A DNA stretch of 5,591 bases from Verrucomicrobiales bacterium (GTDB lineage Bacteria; Verrucomicrobiota; Verrucomicrobiia; Verrucomicrobiales; DEV007). A program made the translations under genes and the position numbers. The notes below the pieces were generated by a model that ran no database searches, had not been told where the DNA came from, and saw nothing but the letters and a program-made list of their open reading frames with translations. The stretch lies in the NCBI GenBank assembly GCA_002684575.1, contig NYVP01000092.1, positions 7,186 through 12,776 of the forward strand. Direction: 5' to 3'. Every line of letters starts with the position of its first letter. Position 1 is the stretch's first letter. Below, in pieces: positions 1 through 5,591 of the stretch.

Positions 1-768
1 CAGAGTATTGAAATTGGAGGTGATGAGAACGTGTTCGACTTTGCCGGTGAAAGCTTCACGTTATCAGCTTGGTACACGGCAGAGGAGATTAATAAGAGTT
101 GGCAGTGCTTGGTAGGCAAAGGAGAAGGCAATGGTTGGAGATTTCATCGCCGTGGTGGTGACAACCCACCAGAGATGACCTTCACGGGTGGTAATGGTGA
201 CGTAGATCGTCACAATGTTGCTATGGAGGTTGGTGGCGACCCTGAGACCTGGCACCACGTGGCTGGAGTCACTGATTCAGAAACCAGTGAGCAGATCCTT
301 TATCTTGATGGTGAAGAGGTGGCCCGTAAGTCAGGAGCAACCTTACAAGATCGTGGTAACCCAATGCGTATCGGAGACAACCCTGATGCAAGGAACCGTA
401 ACTGGTTAGGTAAAGTTGATGACGTTGCCATTTGGGGAAGAGCCCTTGCGCCATTTGAGATTGCAGACATCTGGAACAATGGAGATGGAAAGAGCATTGA
501 AGAGATGCTGGGGCTTGCGATTCCATTTGAGTTTACCAACATCATTTACAATGCGGAAGAGGACGGATTTAGGCTTGAGTGGAACTCAAAGCCGAACAAG
601 ACCTATGCCCTCTACTTCTCTGAAACATTAGAGGAGTTTGATGCAGATATTGATGACTCAATCGAATCACAGGGTGAGACAACCGTTTATCCTGGTGATG
701 ACACATGGTTACTAAACCCACTCGAGGGAGCACCTAAGCTCTTTTTCAGAATCGAAGAAAATCAGTAA
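1..768 (+). CDS. LamG-domain (concanavalin-like) secreted protein, 3' part
   Basis: The reading frame is open from base 1 to the TAA at 766-768, so this is the C-terminal 255 residues of a larger protein; the GTG at 31 is only an internal codon. Visible residues 1 to about 160 look like a LamG/concanavalin-like jelly roll (LamG_3 type): 'FTLSAW' near 19-24, 'WHHVAGV' at 84-90, 'LYLDGEEVA' at 100-108 and the closing strand 'VDDVAIWGRAL' near 139-149, followed by 'EIADIWNNG'. Such domains bind glycans or mediate adhesion in exported proteins. Residues about 175-255 form a separate small beta-rich domain ('LEWNSKPNKTYAL', ending 'LFFRIEENQ') of a kind often seen after LamG domains in Verrucomicrobiota. 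No membrane anchor or sorting signal is visible at the C-terminus. The upstream catalytic or binding part is outside the window, so the overall function is unknown. A terminator follows directly, separating it from the next gene. Confidence 0.85.
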   Translation, partial: QSIEIGGDENVFDFAGESFTLSAWYTAEEINKSWQCLVGKGEGNGWRFHRRGGDNPPEMTFTGGNGDVDRHNVAMEVGGDPETWHHVAGVTDSETSEQILYLDGEEVARKSGATLQDRGNPMRIGDNPDARNRNWLGKVDDVAIWGRALAPFEIADIWNNGDGKSIEEMLGLAIPFEFTNIIYNAEEDGFRLEWNSKPNKTYALYFSETLEEFDADIDDSIESQGETTVYPGDDTWLLNPLEGAPKLFFRIEENQ

Positions 769-794
769 AGCCATTTAAATAAATAAACACTCAC

Positions 795-832
795 AAGCGG
801 CGGACTCCTCAAGGGATCCGCCGCTTTTTCTT
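795..832 (+). terminator. Rho-independent terminator after the LamG gene
   Basis: A perfect 10-bp GC-rich stem pairs AAGCGGCGGA (795-804) with TCCGCCGCTT (817-826). Three more pairs can form inside it (TCC 806-808 with GGA 814-816), leaving a 5-nt loop. The right arm runs into a T-tract (825-829, then CTT). It lies 26 bases after the stop codon at 766-768, the textbook arrangement for an intrinsic terminator on the + strand. It ends the LamG transcription unit. Confidence 0.93.
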
Positions 833-1016
833 ACTCAAGGAATATAAACTAACAGATTATTATTTGTGATACATATTTTATATTTCATTAAAATCCTGTG
901 GCATCACATTTTCTTTGAATTAGGATCAACAACATATAAATCTTATAGATTGAGAAATTACGAATCAATTACATTTGATATCCAAAGACATTTGCAGAGC
1001 CTATCTTTATCAATGA
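833..1016 (+). promoter_or_regulatory. AT-rich intergenic leader of the acyltransferase gene
   Basis: This 184-bp gap holds no credible gene. It follows a strong terminator, so a promoter for the gene at 1017 must lie here or just inside the gene. Elements resembling a -10 box occur (TATAAA at 935-940, TATAGA at 944-949), and a TTGAAT at 915-920 resembles a -35. The spacings (14 and 23 bp) are poor, so I do not assign a specific promoter. Presence of some promoter is inferred from position. Confidence 0.3.
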
Positions 1017-2042
1017 ATGAATCAGGATAAAGAGCTAGACAGGGACAGGATAACAAACCTAGATCTATTACGAGGTCTAGCGGCACTCGCGGTGTGCATA
1101 TTCCACTTTGACCACGATGGAGCTCTTGGCGTTCCTTCTGTTTCTCGTGTCCTCGGTTATGGCTATTTAGGAGTTCAAATGTTCTTTGTAATCTCTGGCT
1201 TCATAATACCATATTCAATGTTGCGATCCGGCTACCGGATCAAGAACATAAAGGGATTTCTTATAGGTCGTTTAGTGAGACTTTATCCAGCCTATATCAT
1301 TGCAAGCCTAGCCGCTCTTTCGATGTGGTACGGCACAGCGCTTACTCCTGGTTATCATGGGGAATGGCCCTCTTTTTCAGTCATCCAAGTAATAAGTAAT
1401 ATTTTTCTTATTTGTGATTTCACCAATACTGATTGGTTAATAACGATTGCATGGACACTAGCTATCGAGGCCCAGTTCTACCTGCTAATCGCATTATTCT
1501 TTCCTTTTGCCTTTAGTTCTAATAATTGGATACGCAGGTCGGCAATGGCACTTTGGATCGTGGCCCCTATCATCGCAGGAAAAGGGCCCACGGTATTAAC
1601 CTGGACTGCTTTATTTTCACTTGGAATGATCTTATGCCAGTGGAAATCGAAAATAATAGGTTGGCCTGAGTTCGCCATCATGATTATAGCCGCATTTTAT
1701 GCTCATGCTGAGGTTTACTCTCCGACTCAGTCCTTGGTAGGTATAACTACAATGAGTGCAATCGCTTTCCTTCCAAAAATCAAGTTTTCAATCCTCACCA
1801 AAATTGGTGTCGTCTCGTACTCGCTATACTTAATACACAACAATAGCGCGGGACCCATCCTCTACTTTTCTCAGAAGCTTCCAGATTTACTATGGATTCG
1901 GATAGGGGCTTTATTAACGAGCATTATCATTTCCATTGCCGTAGCAGGTATCTTCCATCGATTTATTGAGAAGCCCTCGCATACATTATCTCGACGACTT
2001 CGAAAACGTCTATCTGAAATAAAACCAGCCCAATCAGATTAA
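1017..2042 (+). CDS. Acyltransferase-3 family membrane protein (OafA/YrhL-like)
   Basis: The 341-residue protein matches the acyltransferase-3 family (PF01757), integral membrane enzymes that move acetyl or other acyl groups onto extracytoplasmic sugars, such as O-antigen, exopolysaccharide or peptidoglycan. Family marks in order: 'LDLLRGLAALAV' with R19 and the conserved His H30 in TM1; 'GYLGVQMFFVISGF' at 49-62; the R85-x-x-R88 motif in 'FLIGRLVRLYPAY'; 'WTLAIEAQFYLL' at 146-157, the family's W-S-L-x-x-E-E-x-F-Y block with Ala152 in place of the second Glu; 'SYSLYLIHN' at 267-275; and a terminal 'RFIEKP' at 315-320. About ten hydrophobic segments run between 15 and 313, ending in a basic cytoplasmic tail. 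No SGNH domain is fused, so it is the short single-domain form. The start is the ATG in 'MNQDKELD', just before the conserved first helix; an out-of-frame ATG at 1013 gives no protein, and no Shine-Dalgarno is seen. The acceptor cannot be told from the sequence. Confidence 0.92.
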   Translation: MNQDKELDRDRITNLDLLRGLAALAVCIFHFDHDGALGVPSVSRVLGYGYLGVQMFFVISGFIIPYSMLRSGYRIKNIKGFLIGRLVRLYPAYIIASLAALSMWYGTALTPGYHGEWPSFSVIQVISNIFLICDFTNTDWLITIAWTLAIEAQFYLLIALFFPFAFSSNNWIRRSAMALWIVAPIIAGKGPTVLTWTALFSLGMILCQWKSKIIGWPEFAIMIIAAFYAHAEVYSPTQSLVGITTMSAIAFLPKIKFSILTKIGVVSYSLYLIHNNSAGPILYFSQKLPDLLWIRIGALLTSIIISIAVAGIFHRFIEKPSHTLSRRLRKRLSEIKPAQSD

Positions 2043-2044
2043 AG

Positions 2045-2064
2045 ATCAATTCTGGAAAATTGAT
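2045..2064. repeat. Short AT-rich inverted repeat after the acyltransferase gene
   Basis: ATCAATT (2045-2051) and AATTGAT (2058-2064) form a perfect 7-bp inverted repeat with a 6-nt spacer, three bases after the acyltransferase stop codon. The stem is AT-rich and is followed by A-rich rather than T-rich sequence. It is therefore at best a weak terminator or an mRNA 3'-end hairpin, and chance occurrence is possible. Confidence 0.3.
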
Positions 2065-2108
2065 AAAATATAAGAAGAAAATGACCGTGCCCCTTTTTCC
2101 GATTAACA

Positions 2109-2138
2109 TTGACAATAACATCCCTACTCCTCGATAAA
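2109..2138 (+). promoter_or_regulatory. Candidate sigma70-type promoter for the propeller gene
   Basis: A perfect consensus -35 box TTGACA lies at 2109-2114. After 18 bp comes GATAAA at 2133-2138, which matches the -10 consensus TATAAT at four of six positions. Initiation would fall near 2145, giving a leader of about 30 nt before the ATG at 2176. The position in the gap after the acyltransferase gene makes it a reasonable promoter for the downstream propeller-isomerase-oxidoreductase group. A match of this quality can arise by chance in AT-rich DNA. Confidence 0.4.
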
Positions 2139-2175
2139 TGAACAAAGCATCCAACCAATAACACTTGTCCGATTA

Positions 2176-3474
2176 ATGAACAAAATAGCGCGTCTTTTTA
2201 AAAGTAAATTGTTAATAACATCAATCGTCTTGTCATCGGTCGGCTTCCTATCGAATGCCGAGGAAAGCCGAGAAATCATCTCCTGGGAAACAAAAAAATT
2301 ATCTGCGGATTTTTATTGTGAGGGTGCCTTCCACGGTGACTTCAATAAAGATGGCGCCGTCGATGTAGTGTCTGGACCATACTGGTACGAGGGACCAGAC
2401 TTTACTAAAAAGCATGAATACCGCCCGGCTAAAAAATACGATCCAAAAGAATATTCAGACAATTTCTTAACGTTCGTTCACGATTTCAATAACGATGACT
2501 GGGACGACATCCTTATTATTGGTTGGCCAGGCTACAAGAAAGACCACGAGCACGTCTGGTATGAAAACACCAAAGGTAAAGGCGGCGCCTGGCCTAAGCG
2601 AGACGCTTTCAACGAAGTTGATAATGAATCCCCCGCTTTCGGAAATCTCGTGGGAGATGAGAACCCGGAGCTAATCTTTCACTTCAAAGGTCATCTTGGA
2701 TGGGCAGCCCCTGATCCTAAAGATCCTACCAAGCCATGGACCTTTCATAAGATATCCGAAAACCTTAAACTCACCCGATACGCTCATGGCCTTGGATTTG
2801 GTGACGTCAACGGCGATGGACGAACCGACTTCGTACAATCCAAAGGCTGGTGGGAACAGCCAGAATCCATCGAAAATGACCCTCTATGGAGACATCACAA
2901 ATGGCCTTTTAAACTTGATGGGGCTCAAATGCTTGTCTACGACGTAGATGGTGACGGCGACAACGACATCATAACAGCAATTGCCTCTCATGGGTTCGGT
3001 ATTGCCTGGCTCGAACACGTTAAAGTCAACGGTGCTATTGAATTCAAGATGCATCGCTTCATTAATGCAAAGCCTGGAGAGAACCGCTACGGAGTAAAAT
3101 TTTCTCAACCTCACGCCTTTGATATGGCTGATTTTAATGGAGACGGAGTCACAGATTTTGTGGTCGGTAAACGTTTCTGGGCACACGGTCCTAAAGGTGA
3201 TCCTGAGCCAAATGCTCCAGCGGTAACTTACTGGTTTGAAATTAAGCGTGGCGTAAAGGGACTTCCAGGAGGCGTCGACTTTGTACCTCACTTAATCCAC
3301 GATGATTCAGGAGTCGGCACTCAGGTGGCAGCGGGCGATCTTAATGGTGACGGTTTTCCCGATGTCATTTCTGGAAATAAGAAGGGTACTCACATCCATA
3401 TACAAAAGCGCAAGAAAGTGAGTGAAAAGGAATGGAAGGCGGCTCAGCCTAAGTTGTTAAACTTAGAAGGCTAA
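2176..3474 (+). CDS. Secreted FG-GAP/VCBS-repeat beta-propeller protein
   Basis: The 432-residue protein starts with a Sec-type signal peptide: basic 'MNKIARLFKSK', a hydrophobic core at about 12-26, and probable cleavage after 'SNA' near residue 28. The mature part carries repeated calcium-loop motifs of the D-x-N/D-x-D-G-x-x-D type, starting at D55, D103, D210, D256, D319 and D388. A degenerate seventh copy sits at about 160-168 ('GDENPELIF'). Spacing of 46-69 residues suits one blade each, so a seven-bladed propeller is inferred. The 'SGPYWYEGP' phrase (66-74) is typical of a subfamily common in Verrucomicrobiota and Planctomycetota. These proteins act outside the cytoplasm, in binding or adhesion, and no catalytic signature is visible. 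The start is the only ATG that places the signal peptide at the N-terminus; no Shine-Dalgarno precedes it. It is followed after 78 bp by the isomerase-like gene, suggesting co-expression. The exact ligand is unknown. Confidence 0.9.
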   Translation: MNKIARLFKSKLLITSIVLSSVGFLSNAEESREIISWETKKLSADFYCEGAFHGDFNKDGAVDVVSGPYWYEGPDFTKKHEYRPAKKYDPKEYSDNFLTFVHDFNNDDWDDILIIGWPGYKKDHEHVWYENTKGKGGAWPKRDAFNEVDNESPAFGNLVGDENPELIFHFKGHLGWAAPDPKDPTKPWTFHKISENLKLTRYAHGLGFGDVNGDGRTDFVQSKGWWEQPESIENDPLWRHHKWPFKLDGAQMLVYDVDGDGDNDIITAIASHGFGIAWLEHVKVNGAIEFKMHRFINAKPGENRYGVKFSQPHAFDMADFNGDGVTDFVVGKRFWAHGPKGDPEPNAPAVTYWFEIKRGVKGLPGGVDFVPHLIHDDSGVGTQVAAGDLNGDGFPDVISGNKKGTHIHIQKRKKVSEKEWKAAQPKLLNLEG

Positions 3475-3491
3475 AACTCCTCAAATATTAC

Positions 3492-3532
3492 CTTTGCCCT
3501 TCTTCAATGTTAAAGGTTGATCAAGGGTAAAG
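3492..3532 (+). promoter_or_regulatory. Stem-loop in the leader of the isomerase-like gene
   Basis: CTTTGCCCTT (3492-3501) pairs with AAGGGTAAAG (3523-3532) as a 10-bp stem with one G-U pair. Inside it TCAA (3504-3507) can pair with TTGA (3517-3520), separated from the outer stem by a symmetrical 2x2 internal loop. The 3' arm ends 20 nt before the ATG at 3553. A competing 6-bp stem (ACCTTT 3490-3495 with AAAGGT 3512-3517) would exclude the larger hairpin. No clean T-tract follows, so it is not a standard terminator. A role in transcript processing, partial termination or control of translation is possible but unproven. Confidence 0.4.
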
Positions 3533-3552
3533 ATTATGTTTTCCTTTCGTCC

Positions 3553-4428
3553 ATGAAACGCAGAACCTTCCTTCGCACATCCGCCTCCGCCTCAATCATG
3601 GCGGGATCTCTTCAAAGTTTATTAGCTCTGGCTGACGACAATGTTTACCGCAAAAATATTGGCCTCCAAATCTATACATTGCGCAATCAGCTCAAGGCAG
3701 ATCTTAAAGGAACACTCAAGGCAGTAGCCGACGCTGGTTATAAACAGGTCGAGCCTTATGGTTTTCCCGGTGAACTAGAAATGGTTAACGTGGCAAAAGA
3801 TTTGGGACTCGGCGTTCATTCCACCCACTTTGATTGGGAGGCTGCCGTGAATCCAAGCGATGATGGGTATTCAGATTTTAAAAAGATTATCGACAAGGCA
3901 AATGGAGCTGGACTTTCACATTTGGTAGTTCCCTACCTTCATAACAAGGACCGAAAGAATCTTGATGATTACAAGCGGGTGGCTGGAAACCTCAATAAGG
4001 CTGCAGTAATCGCTAAGAAAGCAGGAATTCAGCTAGCCTACCATAATCATTCCTTTGAGTTCCAGCCGATGCAGGAATCAACAGGTTACGATGTCTTCGT
4101 GCAGGAGTTCGGTGACGAGATGATGTTTGAGGTGGATGTTTTTTGGATAAAAGCTGCAAACCTTGATCCGGTAAGTCTTATTAAAGGACTGAGTGGAAGA
4201 ATTTCTCAGCTTCATCTCAAGGACATCAAGAAAGGAATTAATCTTCCAATCTATGGAGGACTTCCAAAAGACGCATTTAAGGAGTTAGGCAATGGCATGA
4301 TTTCAATGGAGCCAATCATTGAAGCGGCCAAGGCTGCGGGTGTTGCTCACTGCCATGTAGAACAGGACCAATCCCCTGACCCCATCGCAAGCATCAAGGA
4401 GAGCATGGTCTACCTCAAGGGACTATAG
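3553..4428 (+). CDS. Tat-exported sugar isomerase/epimerase-like TIM-barrel protein
   Basis: With the ATG at 3553 the protein is 291 residues and opens with a twin-arginine signal ('KRRTFLRTS', then a hydrophobic stretch to about residue 26). The frame extends 12 codons upstream to a TTG at 3517, but that lies inside the leader stem-loop and would push the Tat motif inward, so the ATG is preferred. From about 35 on it matches the xylose-isomerase-like TIM barrel (AP_endonuc_2, PF01261): 'IGLQIYTLR' at 36-44, 'GYKQVEPYG' at 62-70, 'LAYHNHSFEF' at 161-170, 'FEVDVFWIK' at 192-200, 'QLHLKD' at 219-224 and 'CHVEQD' at 267-272. By family comparison D195, H221 and E270, with a residue in the 163-169 block, are likely divalent-metal ligands. 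Members isomerise, epimerise, dehydrate or cleave sugars and keto-sugars; the substrate cannot be read here, and the common name 'sugar phosphate isomerase' is unlikely to be literal for an exported protein. The oxidoreductase gene follows after 69 bp. Confidence 0.88.
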   Translation: MKRRTFLRTSASASIMAGSLQSLLALADDNVYRKNIGLQIYTLRNQLKADLKGTLKAVADAGYKQVEPYGFPGELEMVNVAKDLGLGVHSTHFDWEAAVNPSDDGYSDFKKIIDKANGAGLSHLVVPYLHNKDRKNLDDYKRVAGNLNKAAVIAKKAGIQLAYHNHSFEFQPMQESTGYDVFVQEFGDEMMFEVDVFWIKAANLDPVSLIKGLSGRISQLHLKDIKKGINLPIYGGLPKDAFKELGNGMISMEPIIEAAKAAGVAHCHVEQDQSPDPIASIKESMVYLKGL

Positions 4429-4497
4429 TCTCACCGAGCGATTTCAAATTTAAAGAGTTCGCGATTCTGAATAGTTAATTGAGCTCTATCATAAATA

Positions 4498-5591
4498 ATG
4501 AAAGGCAACGAAACTTCCCGTAGAAAATTCCTCAGCTCAGGCTCTGCTCTGGCCGGCTTTTTCATTCTACCTTCGGGCCTTCGTGCCAACTCACCTAATG
4601 GGCGTCTACAGAGTGCTCACATTGGTGTCGGCGGCAAGGGATCAGTTGATACCGCACAAATCGCAGCGCATCCTGAGACTCAGGTTGTCGCACTCTGTGA
4701 TGTCGATCGCAACAGCCTGGAAGGCCGTGGCCGAAAACAGAAAACCAATCCCAAAGAGCGTTATCCAGGAGCCAAAAAATTTCAAGACTACCGTGAAATG
4801 TTCGACGCCATGGGTGATAAAGTTGATATCGTCTCAGTATCAACTCCCGACCACACTCATTACCCAGCAACCATGAAGGCGATGGAACTCGGTAAGCATG
4901 TCTATACCCAGAAGCCACTTACCAACAACATCGCTGAAGCTCGTGCACTGATGTTATCGGCCAGAAAACACAAGGTCTTTACTCAGATGGGCATTCAGAA
5001 CCAATCATCAATCGCCTATCGCACCGCCACACATTTTATTCGAAATGGACTGATCGGAAAAGTTAACAAGGTGCACGTGTGGTCTTTTAAGAACTGGGGG
5101 TATGATGGCCCACCACATCAAGACGATGATCCTGTGCCGACGAACCTTGACTGGAACCTATGGGTAGGGACAGCGCCCGAGCGTCCTTTTGTGAAAGGTA
5201 AATATCATACCATGGGCTGGCGTCGCTACATGGACTTTGGCTGTGGAACACTCGGCGATATGGGCATCCACATCTTTGACCGTCCCTTTGGCACACTCGA
5301 TTTAAAACCACCGACATGGGCCAAGGCCACCTGCCGCGCGGCGACCGGCTACGGTCTACCAACCAAGATGATCGTGGACCTCGGATTCAAACCAACGGCG
5401 CGCACCACAAACAATTTCTCATGGACCTGGTATGACGGAACCTACGGCCCCCCAGAAAATGATGGAACCCTTGGAGTTCCAGCAAATAAGAAACTACCCA
5501 ATCAAGGAGCGATCTTTGTTGGTGAAGAAGGCAGCATGTTACTAGGACATATTAACGGACCCCTTTTCTTTCCCGGCTCGGTGTATGATAA
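4498..5591 (+). CDS. Tat-exported Gfo/Idh/MocA oxidoreductase, 3' truncated
   Basis: The frame is open from the ATG at 4498 to the window end, giving 364 residues plus two bases; the C-terminus is missing, probably several tens of residues by comparison with the usual 430-450 of similar proteins. The N-terminus is a twin-arginine signal ('SRRKFLSSGSALAGF', 7-21), with the mature protein starting near 'RANSPNG'. A Rossmann domain (PF01408) follows: 'HIGVGGKGS' at 41-49 with the glycine-rich dinucleotide loop, 'ALCDVD' at 65-70, 'VSTPDHTHY' at 114-122 and 'VYTQKPLT' at 135-142. K139 is the conserved lysine, and Gln138 stands where most of the family has Glu (EKP). The second domain includes 'DWNLWVGTAPERPF' (218-231) and 'GDMGIHIFD' (253-261), with D254 and H258 as likely active-site residues. 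Such enzymes oxidise or reduce sugar hydroxyls using tightly bound NAD(P). The substrate is unknown. No Shine-Dalgarno is visible, and no terminator separates it from the isomerase-like gene. Confidence 0.92.
   Translation, partial: MKGNETSRRKFLSSGSALAGFFILPSGLRANSPNGRLQSAHIGVGGKGSVDTAQIAAHPETQVVALCDVDRNSLEGRGRKQKTNPKERYPGAKKFQDYREMFDAMGDKVDIVSVSTPDHTHYPATMKAMELGKHVYTQKPLTNNIAEARALMLSARKHKVFTQMGIQNQSSIAYRTATHFIRNGLIGKVNKVHVWSFKNWGYDGPPHQDDDPVPTNLDWNLWVGTAPERPFVKGKYHTMGWRRYMDFGCGTLGDMGIHIFDRPFGTLDLKPPTWAKATCRAATGYGLPTKMIVDLGFKPTARTTNNFSWTWYDGTYGPPENDGTLGVPANKKLPNQGAIFVGEEGSMLLGHINGPLFFPGSVYD

Noticed and set aside
841..884. AATATAAA / TTTATATT inverted repeat in the gap before the acyltransferase gene
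   Set aside because: It is composed only of A and T with a 28-nt spacer; low complexity makes chance pairing likely.
865..908. TGTGAT (865-870) and ATCACA (903-908) as a CRP-like operator
   Set aside because: The half-sites are 32 bp apart instead of about 6, so they do not form a CRP/FNR site. A 6-bp match in AT-rich DNA is expected by chance.
2081..2137. 18-codon open frame (MTVPLFPIN...) after an AAGAAG stretch in the gap before the propeller gene
   Set aside because: It is too short to support, has no recognisable features and overlaps the candidate promoter.
1963..2154. Minus-strand 63-residue hydrophobic open frame covering most of the 2043-2175 gap
   Set aside because: It overlaps the acyltransferase 3' end in antisense, has no Shine-Dalgarno and no recognisable motif. 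Its hydrophobicity follows from AT-rich DNA.
2884..3291. Minus-strand 135-residue open frame inside the propeller gene
   Set aside because: It is antisense to a well-supported gene with intact calcium-loop repeats and has no domain character of its own.
3517..3552. TTG start at 3517 adding 12 residues to the isomerase-like protein
   Set aside because: It lies within the leader stem-loop, lacks a ribosome-binding site and would place the twin-arginine motif away from the N-terminus; the ATG at 3553 fits better.
4583..5362. Other-frame open frames within the oxidoreductase gene: + strand 4583-4876, - strand 4595-4918 and 5087-5362
   Set aside because: The + frame from 4498 gives a continuous Gfo/Idh/MocA protein through this region, so these are shadows of it.

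Overview
The window fits a Gram-negative bacterium of the Planctomycetes-Verrucomicrobia-Chlamydiae group, most likely a Verrucomicrobiota member, possibly aquatic. The basis is the gene set: a secreted LamG protein with a characteristic C-terminal beta domain, an FG-GAP/VCBS propeller opening with a 'GPYWYEGP' phrase, a Tat-exported TIM-barrel sugar isomerase and a Tat-exported Gfo/Idh/MocA oxidoreductase carrying QKP in place of EKP. This is an inference from protein style, with no rRNA or marker gene to confirm it.

Layout, all genes on the + strand. (1) 1-768: the 3' end of a LamG-domain protein whose start lies upstream, closed by a strong intrinsic terminator at 795-832. (2) 833-1016: an AT-rich gap without a gene. 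(3) 1017-2042: a complete acyltransferase-3 (OafA-like) membrane protein. (4) 2043-2175: a gap with a plausible sigma70-type promoter. (5) 2176-3474: a secreted beta-propeller with six clear and one degenerate calcium-loop repeat. (6) 3475-3552: a gap holding a 41-nt stem-loop. (7) 3553-4428: a xylose-isomerase-like TIM-barrel protein with a twin-arginine signal. (8) 4498-5591: a Gfo/Idh/MocA oxidoreductase with its own twin-arginine signal, cut by the window end.

Genes 5, 7 and 8 read as one functional group with gaps of 78 and 69 bp and no convincing intrinsic terminator between them. All three products carry export signals, two of them for folded (Tat) export. This suggests sugar chemistry outside the cytoplasm: an NAD(P)-type oxidoreductase and a metal-dependent TIM-barrel enzyme acting on a sugar or glycoside, with the propeller as a possible binding partner. 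The acyltransferase (modification of envelope glycans or lipids) and the LamG protein look like separate units.

None of the four starts in the window has a recognisable Shine-Dalgarno sequence. I see no tRNA, rRNA, CRISPR array, insertion sequence or phage gene. The families are known; what is least explained is the extracytoplasmic oxidoreductase/isomerase pair and the leader hairpin in front of it.
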